Positions 1 to 7,342 of a stretch of DNA of 17,740 bases are shown here, piece by piece (position 1 is the first letter of the stretch; every line of letters starts with the position of its first letter). The stretch is from Planctomycetota bacterium (GTDB lineage: Bacteria > Planctomycetota > Phycisphaerae > UBA1845 > Fen-1342), in NCBI GenBank assembly GCA_030616465.1, contig JAUWXH010000003.1, positions 1-17,740 on the forward strand, given 5' to 3'. The notes below the pieces were generated by a model. That model was not told the origin of the DNA and searched no databases. It saw nothing but the letters and a program-made list of their open reading frames with translations. The position numbers were made by a program, and so were the translations under genes.

Positions 1-558
1 ATTGCCACAGGCAACGGCTCGATCCGGGTGGAGAACCTTCGGGACGAAGTCGTGCTGCGGACCAGCAACGGGCGTATCACGCTGAGCGACATCGCCGGCA
101 ACGTGCGGGTCCGCACCAGCAACGGTCGGGTCGAGGCGGAACGGATTGGCGGCAAGCTGCATGTCGATAGCAGCAACGGCTCGGTGTTTGTCAGGGCCGT
201 GGAGGGCGCGTGCGAGCTGGAGACCTCGAACGGCCCGGTGGAGGCGAGGGATGTGCATGGCGACATCAGCGTCACCACCTCGAACGGCCGAATCCGCGTC
301 GAGGCCGCCCCGCCCGACGAGGCTTCCGTCATCCTGCGGACCAGCAACGGATCGATCCACGTTACGCTCCCGGCGACCATGCGGGGTGATCTCACGCTGA
401 GCACCAGCAACGGCCGGGTGAGCACGTCGATGGATCAGGTGTCGCTGACCAGCCCGAGCTGGTCGCGGAGGCGGTTTGAGGCGGTTATGAACGGCGGCGG
501 CGAGGGCCGAATCGTCGCTCGTTCATCGAACGGGTCGATCACGTTCATTTGCCGCTAG
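1..558 (+). CDS. DUF4097-type beta-repeat protein, 3' part
   Basis: The reading frame is open from base 1, so the gene starts outside the window; about 185 residues are visible. They form a regular repeat built on [T/S]SNG followed by G, R, S or P, seen nine times counting TGNG at the start. The repeat period is exactly 54 nt (18 residues) for the first five intervals and then 63 nt (21 residues). This is the pattern of DUF4097/DUF4098 proteins, which are thought to fold as a right-handed beta-helix or adhesin-like stack. The function is unknown; family members are usually envelope-associated and often have an N-terminal membrane anchor, which would lie off the window here. There are no catalytic motifs. 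The C-terminus ends in SSNGSITFICR, which looks like a natural end. The next gene is convergent. Confidence 0.85.
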   Translation: MATGNGSIRVENLRDEVVLRTSNGRITLSDIAGNVRVRTSNGRVEAERIGGKLHVDSSNGSVFVRAVEGACELETSNGPVEARDVHGDISVTTSNGRIRVEAAPPDEASVILRTSNGSIHVTLPATMRGDLTLSTSNGRVSTSMDQVSLTSPSWSRRRFEAVMNGGGEGRIVARSSNGSITFICR

Positions 559-580
559 CTCGGCTCATTACGCATACCGG

Positions 581-674
581 GTCATCCTGAGCGAAGCGAA
601 CGATCTACGGCATACGCTTGAGTATTCCGGCCACGCGGCGGGATTCTTCGGTCGCTGCGCTCCCTCAGAATGAC
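581..674. repeat. Imperfect 94-bp palindromic intergenic element
   Basis: The left end reads GTCATCCTGAGCGAAGCGAA. The right end, read on the minus strand, begins GTCATTCTGAGGGAGCGCAG. The two arms form an imperfect inverted repeat filling most of the gap between the two convergent genes. Elements starting GTCAT(T/C)CTGAG are, from memory, widely dispersed in bacterial genomes as non-coding repeats. Its position suggests a role as bidirectional transcription terminator or mRNA end stabiliser, but that is inference. There is no U-tract. Confidence 0.7.
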
Positions 675-685
675 GGGGGAGCGGC

Positions 686-2434
686 TCAGTCCGCACTGCG
701 GACGCGCAGCCCCACCAGCGTGATGTCGTCGGCCTGATCGGCCAGGCCGACGAAACGTCGGACGTCCCACAGGATATTACGTAGGGCCTGGTCGGGCGGC
801 ATCCGGCCGTATTGCACTACCGCGTCGAGCAGCCGCTCGCGACCGAAGAGCTCGTCATCAAAGTTCGCCGCTTCAATCGCCCCGTCGGTGTAGAGCAGCA
901 CGAAGTCACCGGGGCACAGGTCGAGCGCGCATTGCCGATACTTCTCGTCCGGTCTGATCCCCAGCACGAGCCCGCCTTCGCTGAACGGCAGAACCTCGCC
1001 GTCACGCAGGATCAACAGCGGCTCGTGGCCCGCACTGCAGTAGTGCAGCCGCCGACCGCTGCTGTCCACCGCGATCAGCAAGAGCGTTACGAACTCGGCG
1101 ACCGAGGTCTCGGCGTGGACGTGGCTGTTGAGCCGGGTCAGCACTTCCCCCAAATCGTGGCAGCGTTGAGCAGTCGCCCGCAGCGCCCCGCGCACCGATG
1201 CCATCAGCAGCGCGGCGGGGATGCCCTTGCCGACCACGTCGCCGACCACGGCGGCCAGCCGCCCGTCGGCGAGCGTCAGAAAGTCGCAGAAGTCGCCGGC
1301 CAGGTGCGCGGTAGGCTCGAAAACCACGGCCGTGTCGAGCACGGAGTGCGGCGGCGGGGGCGTGTGAACCATGCGGGCCTGCACCTCGCCGGCCAACGCC
1401 AACTGCCGCTCCGTTTCGGCGGCGCGCATATGCTCGTCCAGAAGTTGGGCGTTGACGATCGCGGTCGCGGCCTGGGCGGCAACCGCCCGCAGCAGGTTGC
1501 GGTGCACGCCGCGGAAGCGTTGCCGGTGGCCGGTATACACCCGCAGCACCCCGACCGGGTTCCCGCGGTACAGCATGCCCGCCGTCAGCACGCTGACCAT
1601 TCCCTCGCGGCGGGCATCGTCGGGATAGCGGAAGCGCGGGTCACGGCTCACGTCTTCGATGTATACGACATTCCCGTTCAAGGCTTCGTCGTCGATGGGG
1701 CTCTTCGACCGGAGGATCGGTCCTTTGGCCAGATAGCGCTGCGAGAGGTTGTGCCCGGCCTGGATGGTCAGCTCATCCGTCTGCGGGTCGTACAGCCGCA
1801 ACGTGCAGAAGCGGCACTTCATCACGCGGGCGGTCTCGGCCACGATGCGGTCCAGGATGGTTTGCAGGTCTTGCTCGCCGCTGAGCAGCTCCGCGATGTC
1901 GCCGACCAGCGCCGTTTCCTCGGCGGCACTCTGCGCGCGCAGCTCACGCGTGCACCAGCGGGCGAGCATGCGTGCGGCCCAGCGGGCCGTGCGGACGGCC
2001 GGAAAATCGCCCCGTCGCTGGAGCACCGGCAGGCCTTCGCGCGCTTGCCGCAGCTTGTCCGTCTCGGGCCTCGCGACGACGGTATCCGGGTTGACCGGCG
2101 CGTTTGGGGAGGCCGGCTCCCGGAACTCGCCCACGCCGACGTACCCGGCCAGCGTCTCGCCGACGTATATCGGTGCCACGATGTACCACACGCCGCTGTA
2201 CGGAACAAAAGCCATCTGTGCGGGCGGCTCGTCGGCCGGTAGCGGGATGAGCTCGAGGTGGCGCGGTAGTCGCCGTAATACGCGACCGGTTAGGCGCGCG
2301 AAGTCGCTCATCGGAGGTGAGGCAGCGAGCAACCGCCGCTCACCGTCGTAAACGCACGCGCGCAGCCCGCTGCTGCGGGCCAGCCCGCCGGCAAAGTCCT
2401 CCAGCAACGCGGTATCGATCAAATCTCGCAGCAT
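686..2434 (-). CDS. Sensor-GAF-SpoIIE type serine phosphatase
   Basis: The 582-residue protein has three parts. Residues ~1-165 resemble a PocR-like ligand-sensing domain, but the Cys-rich metal or ligand motif common in that family is not visible. Residues ~175-335 are a GAF domain (LLSGEQDLQTILDRIV onward). Residues ~345-582 are a PP2C/SpoIIE phosphatase: GDFCDF (380-385, usually GDFYD), VVGDVVGKG (396-404), LYTDG (514-518) and DDITLV (569-574) supply the metal-binding acidic residues. It probably dephosphorylates a Ser/Thr on an anti-sigma-factor antagonist in a partner-switching pathway; no partner gene is visible nearby. There is no membrane segment, so it is likely cytoplasmic. The ATG is preceded by GGGAG five bases upstream, which supports the start. 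The next gene upstream is divergent. Confidence 0.9.
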   Translation of the reverse strand: MLRDLIDTALLEDFAGGLARSSGLRACVYDGERRLLAASPPMSDFARLTGRVLRRLPRHLELIPLPADEPPAQMAFVPYSGVWYIVAPIYVGETLAGYVGVGEFREPASPNAPVNPDTVVARPETDKLRQAREGLPVLQRRGDFPAVRTARWAARMLARWCTRELRAQSAAEETALVGDIAELLSGEQDLQTILDRIVAETARVMKCRFCTLRLYDPQTDELTIQAGHNLSQRYLAKGPILRSKSPIDDEALNGNVVYIEDVSRDPRFRYPDDARREGMVSVLTAGMLYRGNPVGVLRVYTGHRQRFRGVHRNLLRAVAAQAATAIVNAQLLDEHMRAAETERQLALAGEVQARMVHTPPPPHSVLDTAVVFEPTAHLAGDFCDFLTLADGRLAAVVGDVVGKGIPAALLMASVRGALRATAQRCHDLGEVLTRLNSHVHAETSVAEFVTLLLIAVDSSGRRLHYCSAGHEPLLILRDGEVLPFSEGGLVLGIRPDEKYRQCALDLCPGDFVLLYTDGAIEAANFDDELFGRERLLDAVVQYGRMPPDQALRNILWDVRRFVGLADQADDITLVGLRVRSAD

Positions 2435-2623
2435 GAGTCTCCCGATAGGGTACGCCCAGGCGACCGAATGCCCCTATTCACCTCGGCCACGAGCTGCATT
2501 CTTCATTATCGCCAACGCGCTTCAGTCCGCAAATGCAGCGCCGCTTGGCTCTCTGTTGTAGAATTAGGTGTGTATCGATCGTCCGCGGTGGCCGTTCAGG
2601 CACTTGGCGCGACGGTATAAGGC

Positions 2624-3115
2624 ATGAGGCGACGTCCGCGAGTCCGAGGTGTGCTCAAATGGGCCGGCACACTGCTGTGCTTGGTCATTGTGCTCGCGGG
2701 CCTGGTAAGCATGCGTTGGGCGTGTTCCTGGTCGGCTAGTGGTTTTCGAGTGGACGTTGTCACTGGTGCGCTGCTTCTGAGAATATTCGTGGACGGTGTT
2801 CCCGGGCGTGGCTGGGAGATCGATTACATCTCATCCTGGGCGGAGGCCGTAGATATATGGTGGAATATGGCCAGCACGCTGCGATGGGGGATTGAAGTCC
2901 CGGCCGGAAACAAGTGGTTAACGATCCCGCTATATGTCCCACTGTTCATCTTCGTGTTGCCGACCGCGTTTCTATGGTGGCGCGACCACCGGCGGCCGAA
3001 AGGCCACTGCCAGAATTGCGGCTACGACCTGACAGGCAACGTCAGCGGGCGCTGTCCAGAGTGTGGGACGCCGGTCGACGATGACGTGTCGGAATCCATG
3101 CGAGAGGGGCAGTGA
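2624..3115 (+). CDS. Small membrane protein with C-terminal zinc ribbon
   Basis: The protein has 163 residues. An N-terminal basic stretch (MRRRPRVRGVLKW) leads into a membrane segment at ~10-30, and a second segment lies at ~105-120 (LYVPLFIFVLPTAFLWW), followed by basic WRDHRR. The tail carries CxxC-x11-CxxC (Cys129, 132, 144, 147) in the form CGYDLTGNVSGRCPECG. That zinc-ribbon tail is very common on otherwise unrelated planctomycete membrane proteins; its function is unknown. The ribbon should face the cytoplasm if both helices span the membrane. The start has only a weak AAGG upstream. Base composition looks somewhat less GC-rich than the neighbours. It stands alone: the gene upstream is divergent and sucC begins 105 bp downstream. 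Confidence 0.8.
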   Translation: MRRRPRVRGVLKWAGTLLCLVIVLAGLVSMRWACSWSASGFRVDVVTGALLLRIFVDGVPGRGWEIDYISSWAEAVDIWWNMASTLRWGIEVPAGNKWLTIPLYVPLFIFVLPTAFLWWRDHRRPKGHCQNCGYDLTGNVSGRCPECGTPVDDDVSESMREGQ

Positions 3116-3141
3116 TGCCGCGCCAGCTGCTGTTGGCGTAC

Positions 3142-3158
3142 TAGCGGTGATGCCGCTA
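3142..3158 (+). terminator. Short hairpin between zinc-ribbon gene and sucC
   Basis: TAGCGG and CCGCTA form a perfect 6-bp stem around the 5-nt loop TGATG, 26 bp after the stop of the upstream gene. There is no U-tract. ACTAGCG is repeated on both sides (3140-3146 and 3160-3166). It could be a weak terminator or a protein-binding palindrome; the terminator reading is a guess. Confidence 0.35.
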
Positions 3159-3220
3159 AACTAGCGTATTCTCACGGCGACTGGAGCCGCATACGAACAA
3201 TCGGTCAGGGAGCAGCTTGC

Positions 3221-4381
3221 ATGAAGGTTCAGGAGTATCAGGGGCGAGCGTTGATGGAAGCGGTCGGGATTCCCGTTCCGGCCGGCCAGGTGATTGACGC
3301 GCCGGAGCAGGCCGCCGACGCGTTTCGGCGGGTCGGGGCCGAGACGGTCGTGGTCAAGGCCCAGGTTCACGCCGGCGGGCGCGGCAAGGCCGGCTACGTC
3401 AAGCTGGTCAAGTCCGCCGACGAAGCCGCCCAGCACGCCAAACGCATGTTCGCGAACCGGATGGTCTCCAAGCAGACCGGGCCGCAGGGCGTGCAGGTTC
3501 GCAAGCTCATGCTCGCCCAGGCGGTGGACATTGCCCACGAGTATTACCTCGGCGTGGTGGTGGACCGGGCTCGGCGGACGCCGGTCATGATGGCCAGCGC
3601 CGAGGGCGGGGTCGAGATCGAGGAGGTCGCCGCCCGCAACCCCGACGCGATCAAGAAAGCCTGGTTCCACCCGCACCTGGGGTTGCAGCGTTTCCAGGCT
3701 GCGGCGCTGGCGGCCGCGATCGGGCTGAAAGGCGACCAGGCCAAGGCGGCCGCCAACATCATGCTCAAGCTGGCCAGGCTCTTCATCGAGAAGGACGCCT
3801 CGCTGGCCGAGATCAACCCGCTGGTGCAGACGCCGGACGGACAGATCCTGGCCATCGACGCCAAGTTCAACTTCGACGACAACGCCATCTTCCGCCACGA
3901 TGACGTCGCCGAGCTCTTCGACCCCGCTGAGGAGAACCCCAACGAGCTGCGGGCCAAGGAGTTCAACCTGAGCTACATCGCCCTGGACGGCAACATCGGC
4001 TGCCTGGTCAACGGGGCCGGGCTGGCCATGTCCACTATGGACATCATCAAGCTGCACGGCGGCGAGCCGGCGAACTTCCTCGACGTGGGCGGCGGCGTGA
4101 CGCCCGAGGGTGCCATCGAAGCCTTTCGGATCCTGCTGGCCGACGAGAACGTGAAGGCTGTCCTGGTCAACATCTTCGGCGGCATCGCCAAGTGCGATGT
4201 GATTGCCGAGGCATTGATCCAGGCGGCCAAGGAGGTCGGTTTCAAGGTGCCGGTCGTCGTGCGGCTGGAAGGCACGAACGTCGAGATTGCCCGGAAGATG
4301 CTCAAGGAGGCGAACATCCCGCAACTAAAGGCCGCCACGGACCTGACGGATGCGGCGAGACAGGTTTGTGCCTGTGTTTAG
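3221..4381 (+). CDS. sucC: Succinyl-CoA synthetase beta subunit
   Basis: SucC is the nucleotide-binding subunit of the citric-acid-cycle enzyme that converts succinyl-CoA, ADP (or GDP) and phosphate to succinate, CoA and ATP. The 386 residues match the usual ~388. The N-terminal ATP-grasp domain has AGGRGKAGYV (51-60), EGGVEIEEVA (128-137) and the metal ligands Asn199 (EINPLV) and Asp213 (AIDAKFN). The C-terminal CoA-ligase domain has NGAGLAMSTMD (264-274), GGEPANFLDVGGG (280-292) and NIFGGIAKCD (317-326). The ATG has AGGGAG about 9 bases upstream. The enzyme needs the alpha subunit SucD, which normally follows directly; here the next gene is unrelated, so SucD must be encoded elsewhere or is absent. 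Confidence 0.97.
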   Translation: MKVQEYQGRALMEAVGIPVPAGQVIDAPEQAADAFRRVGAETVVVKAQVHAGGRGKAGYVKLVKSADEAAQHAKRMFANRMVSKQTGPQGVQVRKLMLAQAVDIAHEYYLGVVVDRARRTPVMMASAEGGVEIEEVAARNPDAIKKAWFHPHLGLQRFQAAALAAAIGLKGDQAKAAANIMLKLARLFIEKDASLAEINPLVQTPDGQILAIDAKFNFDDNAIFRHDDVAELFDPAEENPNELRAKEFNLSYIALDGNIGCLVNGAGLAMSTMDIIKLHGGEPANFLDVGGGVTPEGAIEAFRILLADENVKAVLVNIFGGIAKCDVIAEALIQAAKEVGFKVPVVVRLEGTNVEIARKMLKEANIPQLKAATDLTDAARQVCACV

Positions 4382-4411
4382 GTTTCAATTGCGAATCACG
4401 CACTAGCAGGT

Positions 4412-4645
4412 ATGGTCGAGCCGTCGCACGAGTTAGTTGACGCGATTTACCGCGACAAGGTGTTGCAGGCGCGGCGGATGTCACTGGAGGAGAAGTTTCT
4501 GGCAGGGCCACAGCTGTTCGATTACGCGTGCCGCATCACGATGGACGGAATCCGAAGCCAGCATCCGGACGCGGATGAGCGCCGCGTGCGCGACATCTTG
4601 CGTGAGCGGCTCGAGCTCGCTCGGCGGTTGGAGCAAGTGCTGTGA
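4412..4645 (+). CDS. Small charged helical protein paired with nucleotidyltransferase
   Basis: The 77 residues are rich in Arg, Glu and Leu and lack signal or membrane segments. Key parts are ARRMSLEEKFLAGPQLFDYA and a C-terminal predicted helix DERRVRDILRERLELARRLE. I recall similar small proteins beside nucleotidyltransferase genes in planctomycetes and cyanobacteria, but know no characterised function. The stop overlaps the start of the next gene (GTGA, 4642-4645), so the two are translationally coupled and probably act together. It begins 30 bp after sucC and may be cotranscribed with it. It could be the antitoxin or partner of the nucleotidyltransferase; this is inference from arrangement only. 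Confidence 0.75.
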   Translation: MVEPSHELVDAIYRDKVLQARRMSLEEKFLAGPQLFDYACRITMDGIRSQHPDADERRVRDILRERLELARRLEQVL

Positions 4646-5202
4646 CGAGCGACGAAATTGTGGTCGCGTGCATTGACGCCCTGGAAGCGACAAACATCCC
4701 CTACATGGTTGTCGGCTCGCTCTCCAGCAATCTGTACGCGATCCCGCGATCGACGCAGGACGCCGATTTCGTCGTCGAACTCCGGAAGAACTCACTGAGC
4801 GAGTTGCTCGGACGCCTGGGGCCGGAGTTCCATCTCGACCCGCAGGTGCGATTTGAGACCGTCACGGCAACAACGCGACATATCATAAACACGCCGGATG
4901 GCCTGTTCCGCGTCAAACTCTTCCAACTCAGCGATGCCCCCTACGACCACGAGCGATTCGCAAGACGTCGTCGCACAAAGGTCCTCGGACGCGACGCGTA
5001 CGCCCCCACGCCGGAAGATGTGATCGTGATGAAGCTCCAGTGGTCGCGCCAAGGGCGGCGCACGAAGGACACCGACGACGTGCGAAACGTCATCGCCGTT
5101 CAGGGCGACGCGCTCGACTGGAACTATATCTACCGCTGGTGCGACGAGCACGGTACGCGCGAGCTGCTGGAGGAGATCCGCCGCTCGATCCCGAAGATCT
5201 GA
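4642..5202 (+). CDS. MNT/AbiEii-like nucleotidyltransferase-fold protein
   Basis: The 186 residues show the nucleotidyltransferase fold signature: GS at 25-26 followed by RSTQDADFVVEL, giving the paired acids Asp40 and Asp42. The third acidic residue expected on the next strand (usually D or E in a pattern like KVDIF or IELF) appears as Lys92 in FRVKLFQL, so catalytic competence is uncertain. The C-terminal part has PTPEDVIVMKLQWSR, DTDDVRNVIAVQG and DWNYIYRWCDEHG, typical of this stand-alone family. It starts with GTG overlapping the upstream stop. Relatives include toxins (AbiEii, MenT) and antitoxins (MNT of HEPN-MNT) that transfer nucleotides to tRNA or proteins. Whether this pair is a toxin-antitoxin module is not shown by the sequence. 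Confidence 0.8.
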   Translation: MTSDEIVVACIDALEATNIPYMVVGSLSSNLYAIPRSTQDADFVVELRKNSLSELLGRLGPEFHLDPQVRFETVTATTRHIINTPDGLFRVKLFQLSDAPYDHERFARRRRTKVLGRDAYAPTPEDVIVMKLQWSRQGRRTKDTDDVRNVIAVQGDALDWNYIYRWCDEHGTRELLEEIRRSIPKI

Positions 5203-5252
5203 GGATGCTGTAGCGGATTGTGTTTCTGTACGCTTTTGACGAAGATCACCGC

Positions 5253-6740
5253 ATGCACCGGGAGCTGATCCAGATCGTCGACCGCTTCGCCGGCCGGCGC
5301 GTCTTGCTCGTCGGCGACTTCATGCTCGACCGCTACGTGTTCGGCGACGCGGAGCGGATCAGCCCGGAAGCGCCGGTGCCGGTGCTGCGCGTGATCGAGC
5401 GTCAGGACCGCGTGGGCGGGGCCGGATCGGTGGCGCTCAACGTCGCCGCGCTCGGGGCCGAGGTGTGCTGCTTCGGCCTGGTGGGGAAAGATCCCTTCGG
5501 CGAGCGGATCAAACGTCTATTGAGTGAAGCGGGTGTGGATGCCGGCGGCCTGATCGCCGTCGAGGATCGCCCCACGATCACCAAGTCGCGGTTGGTGGGT
5601 CTGGCCGAGCACCGTCACCGCCAGCAGATTCTGCGTGTGGATGACGAGATCGTTCGTCCGCCGGCGCCGGCTGACGGAAAAGCGCTGCTCGCCGCGGTCG
5701 AAAAGGCTGTCTCGCACGTCGATGTGGTTTGCCTGGAGGACTATGCCAAAGGCGTGCTGTCGCCGGAGATCTGTGCTGGAATCCTGGATTTGGCGAAGGG
5801 GGAGGGCAAGCCGGTGCTCATCGACCCGGCCCGCCTGGGAACGTGGGACAAATACACTGGCGCCGCAGTGCTCACGCCGAACCGGGCGGAGCTCGAGTTG
5901 GTGGTGGGGCACGGGCTGGACGATGACGAGATCGACGTTCAGGCCGCGGCGCTCGTCGAGCTGCTGGAACTCCAGGCCCTAGTCGTGACATTGGGGCGCG
6001 ACGGGGCGCGTCTGGTTCGCCGCGACGGGCAGGCCCGCCATTTCCCCACGACGCCACGCGCCGTCTATGACAACACCGGCGCGGGTGACGCGGTGCTGGC
6101 GATGATGGCGGTTGCCACCGCGGCCGGCGCGCCGCTGGAGCGGGCGGTCGTGCTGGCCAACGTGGCCGGTGGGCTGGAGGTGAGCAAGTTCGGCTGCGTG
6201 CCGATCACGCGCGACGAGGTCGTTCGCGAATTGCAGCGTGGTCACGAGACGGGGCGCGGCAAGATCCGCTCCGCCCCGGAACTGGCGGCGGAATTGGCGG
6301 CCCGGCGGCAACGCGGCGAAACCGTCGTCTTCACCAACGGCTGCTTCGACCTGCTGCACCCCGGCCACATCGACCTGCTGGAGCAGGCCAAGGCGCTCGG
6401 CAGCCTGCTGGTGGTCGGGCTGAACAGCGACGCCTCGATCCGCGCGCTCGAGAAGGCTGACGACCGCCCCATCCGCCGTCAGGACGACCGCGCCCGCATG
6501 CTCACCGCGCTGGAGACGGTCGATTACGTCGTCCTGTTCGACGAGCCGGACCCCGCCCGGCTGATCGAGCAGATCGTGCCCGACATGCTCGTGAAGGGTG
6601 CTGACTGGGCCGACAAGGGTGTGGTGGGACGCGAGTTCGTCGAATCGCGCGGCGGACGCGTCGTGCTGCTCGACCTGGTCGAGGGCTACAGTACTTCCGC
6701 CGAGCTGGAGCGCATCCGTGCCGCGACAACCGTTCGTTGA
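5253..6740 (+). CDS. hldE: Bifunctional heptose-7-P kinase / heptose-1-P adenylyltransferase
   Basis: HldE phosphorylates D-glycero-D-manno-heptose 7-phosphate at C1 and, after GmhB removes the 7-phosphate, adenylates heptose 1-phosphate to ADP-heptose for lipopolysaccharide core. The N-terminal ribokinase-type domain has GDFMLDRY (21-28), RISPEAPVPV, GGAGSVALN and the catalytic DNTGAGD (~273-279). The C-terminal cytidylyltransferase-type domain starts near residue 355 with FTNGCFDLLHPGH (HxGH motif) and later VKGADW and GYSTS. With this ATG the protein has 495 residues (E. coli 477) and the kinase fold begins as usual. An in-frame GTG at 5220 would add 11 residues; neither start has a good Shine-Dalgarno. 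gmhA follows after 12 bp. Confidence 0.95.
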   Translation: MHRELIQIVDRFAGRRVLLVGDFMLDRYVFGDAERISPEAPVPVLRVIERQDRVGGAGSVALNVAALGAEVCCFGLVGKDPFGERIKRLLSEAGVDAGGLIAVEDRPTITKSRLVGLAEHRHRQQILRVDDEIVRPPAPADGKALLAAVEKAVSHVDVVCLEDYAKGVLSPEICAGILDLAKGEGKPVLIDPARLGTWDKYTGAAVLTPNRAELELVVGHGLDDDEIDVQAAALVELLELQALVVTLGRDGARLVRRDGQARHFPTTPRAVYDNTGAGDAVLAMMAVATAAGAPLERAVVLANVAGGLEVSKFGCVPITRDEVVRELQRGHETGRGKIRSAPELAAELAARRQRGETVVFTNGCFDLLHPGHIDLLEQAKALGSLLVVGLNSDASIRALEKADDRPIRRQDDRARMLTALETVDYVVLFDEPDPARLIEQIVPDMLVKGADWADKGVVGREFVESRGGRVVLLDLVEGYSTSAELERIRAATTVR

Positions 6741-6752
6741 GGTGAGCCGAGC

Positions 6753-7319
6753 ATGACCCGCGAGTGGAAGGCGATACTGGCCGAGCACCAGCAAGTCGTC
6801 TCCGGGATGGCGGAGGCGGCGTCGATACTTGACCGCATTGCCGAGGCGATTATCGCCTGCCTGCGGGCCGGGAAGCGCGTGTACGTTTTCGGCAACGGGG
6901 GTAGTGCCGCCGATGCCCAGCACATCGCCGCTGAGCTCCTCGGCCGCTATCGGCTTGAGCGTCGGGCGCTGCCGGCGGTGGCCCTGACGACGGACGCCTC
7001 CATATTGACCGCCGTCAGCAACGACCTGGGGTTTGAGCACGTCTTCGCCCGGCAACTCGAGGGGCTGGCCGACGCCGGCGATGTGGCCTGGGCCTTGAGC
7101 ACCAGTGGCACCTCACCCAACGTGCTGGCGGCCGTGCGTGTGGCGGCTGAGCGTGGGGCGACCACGATCGGGTTTACCGGCCGGACAGGCGGCCGGCTCG
7201 CCGAACTGTGTACGCATCTCCTGCACGTGCCACACGACGACGCCGACCGCATCCAGGAGGCCCACGTCCTGGCCTATCACTACGTCTGCGAACGCGTCGA
7301 AGCGGCAATGGCCAAGTAG
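6753..7319 (+). CDS. gmhA: Phosphoheptose isomerase
   Basis: GmhA converts sedoheptulose 7-phosphate to D-glycero-D-manno-heptose 7-phosphate, the first step of ADP-heptose synthesis and the source of HldE's substrate. The 188 residues form one SIS domain: GNGGSAADAQHIAAEL (48-62) binds phosphate, STSGTSPNV (117-124) is the second phosphate loop, and Glu61, Gln168 and His176 align with the catalytic Glu, Gln and His of characterised GmhA. A GAGGTGA Shine-Dalgarno overlaps the hldE stop codon and sits about 8 bases before the ATG, so hldE and gmhA form an operon. GmhB and HldD are not in the window. Confidence 0.95.
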   Translation: MTREWKAILAEHQQVVSGMAEAASILDRIAEAIIACLRAGKRVYVFGNGGSAADAQHIAAELLGRYRLERRALPAVALTTDASILTAVSNDLGFEHVFARQLEGLADAGDVAWALSTSGTSPNVLAAVRVAAERGATTIGFTGRTGGRLAELCTHLLHVPHDDADRIQEAHVLAYHYVCERVEAAMAK

Positions 7320-7326
7320 GGGTTTT

Positions 7327-7341
7327 GCGGGCGGTGCCCGC
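7327..7341. terminator. Hairpin between convergent gmhA and murA
   Basis: GCGGGC, loop GGT, GCCCGC form a perfect 6-bp stem in the 23-bp gap between the two stops. The wider sequence GGGCGGTGCCCGCCCTACG closely resembles that at 17264-17281, so it belongs to a small dispersed family. It probably serves both strands as a terminator, though no T-tract is present. Confidence 0.5.
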
Positions 7342-7342
7342 C

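Noticed and set aside
28..558. Short tandem DNA repeat or CRISPR in the 54-nt periodic region
   Set aside because: The periodicity is in codons (SNG), the intervening DNA varies and the frame is maintained, so it is a protein repeat.
581..674. CRISPR-like repeat
   Set aside because: Only one pair of inverted arms and no spaced direct repeats.
812..2242. Long plus-strand open frame (476 codons) opposite the phosphatase gene
   Set aside because: It mirrors the minus-strand gene, is rich in His, Arg and Gln and has no recognisable motif; the phosphatase on the other strand has full domain motifs.
3161..4324. Minus-strand open frame covering sucC
   Set aside because: The frame is a GC-rich shadow of sucC with Asp/Val/Leu/Gly bias; sucC is certain.
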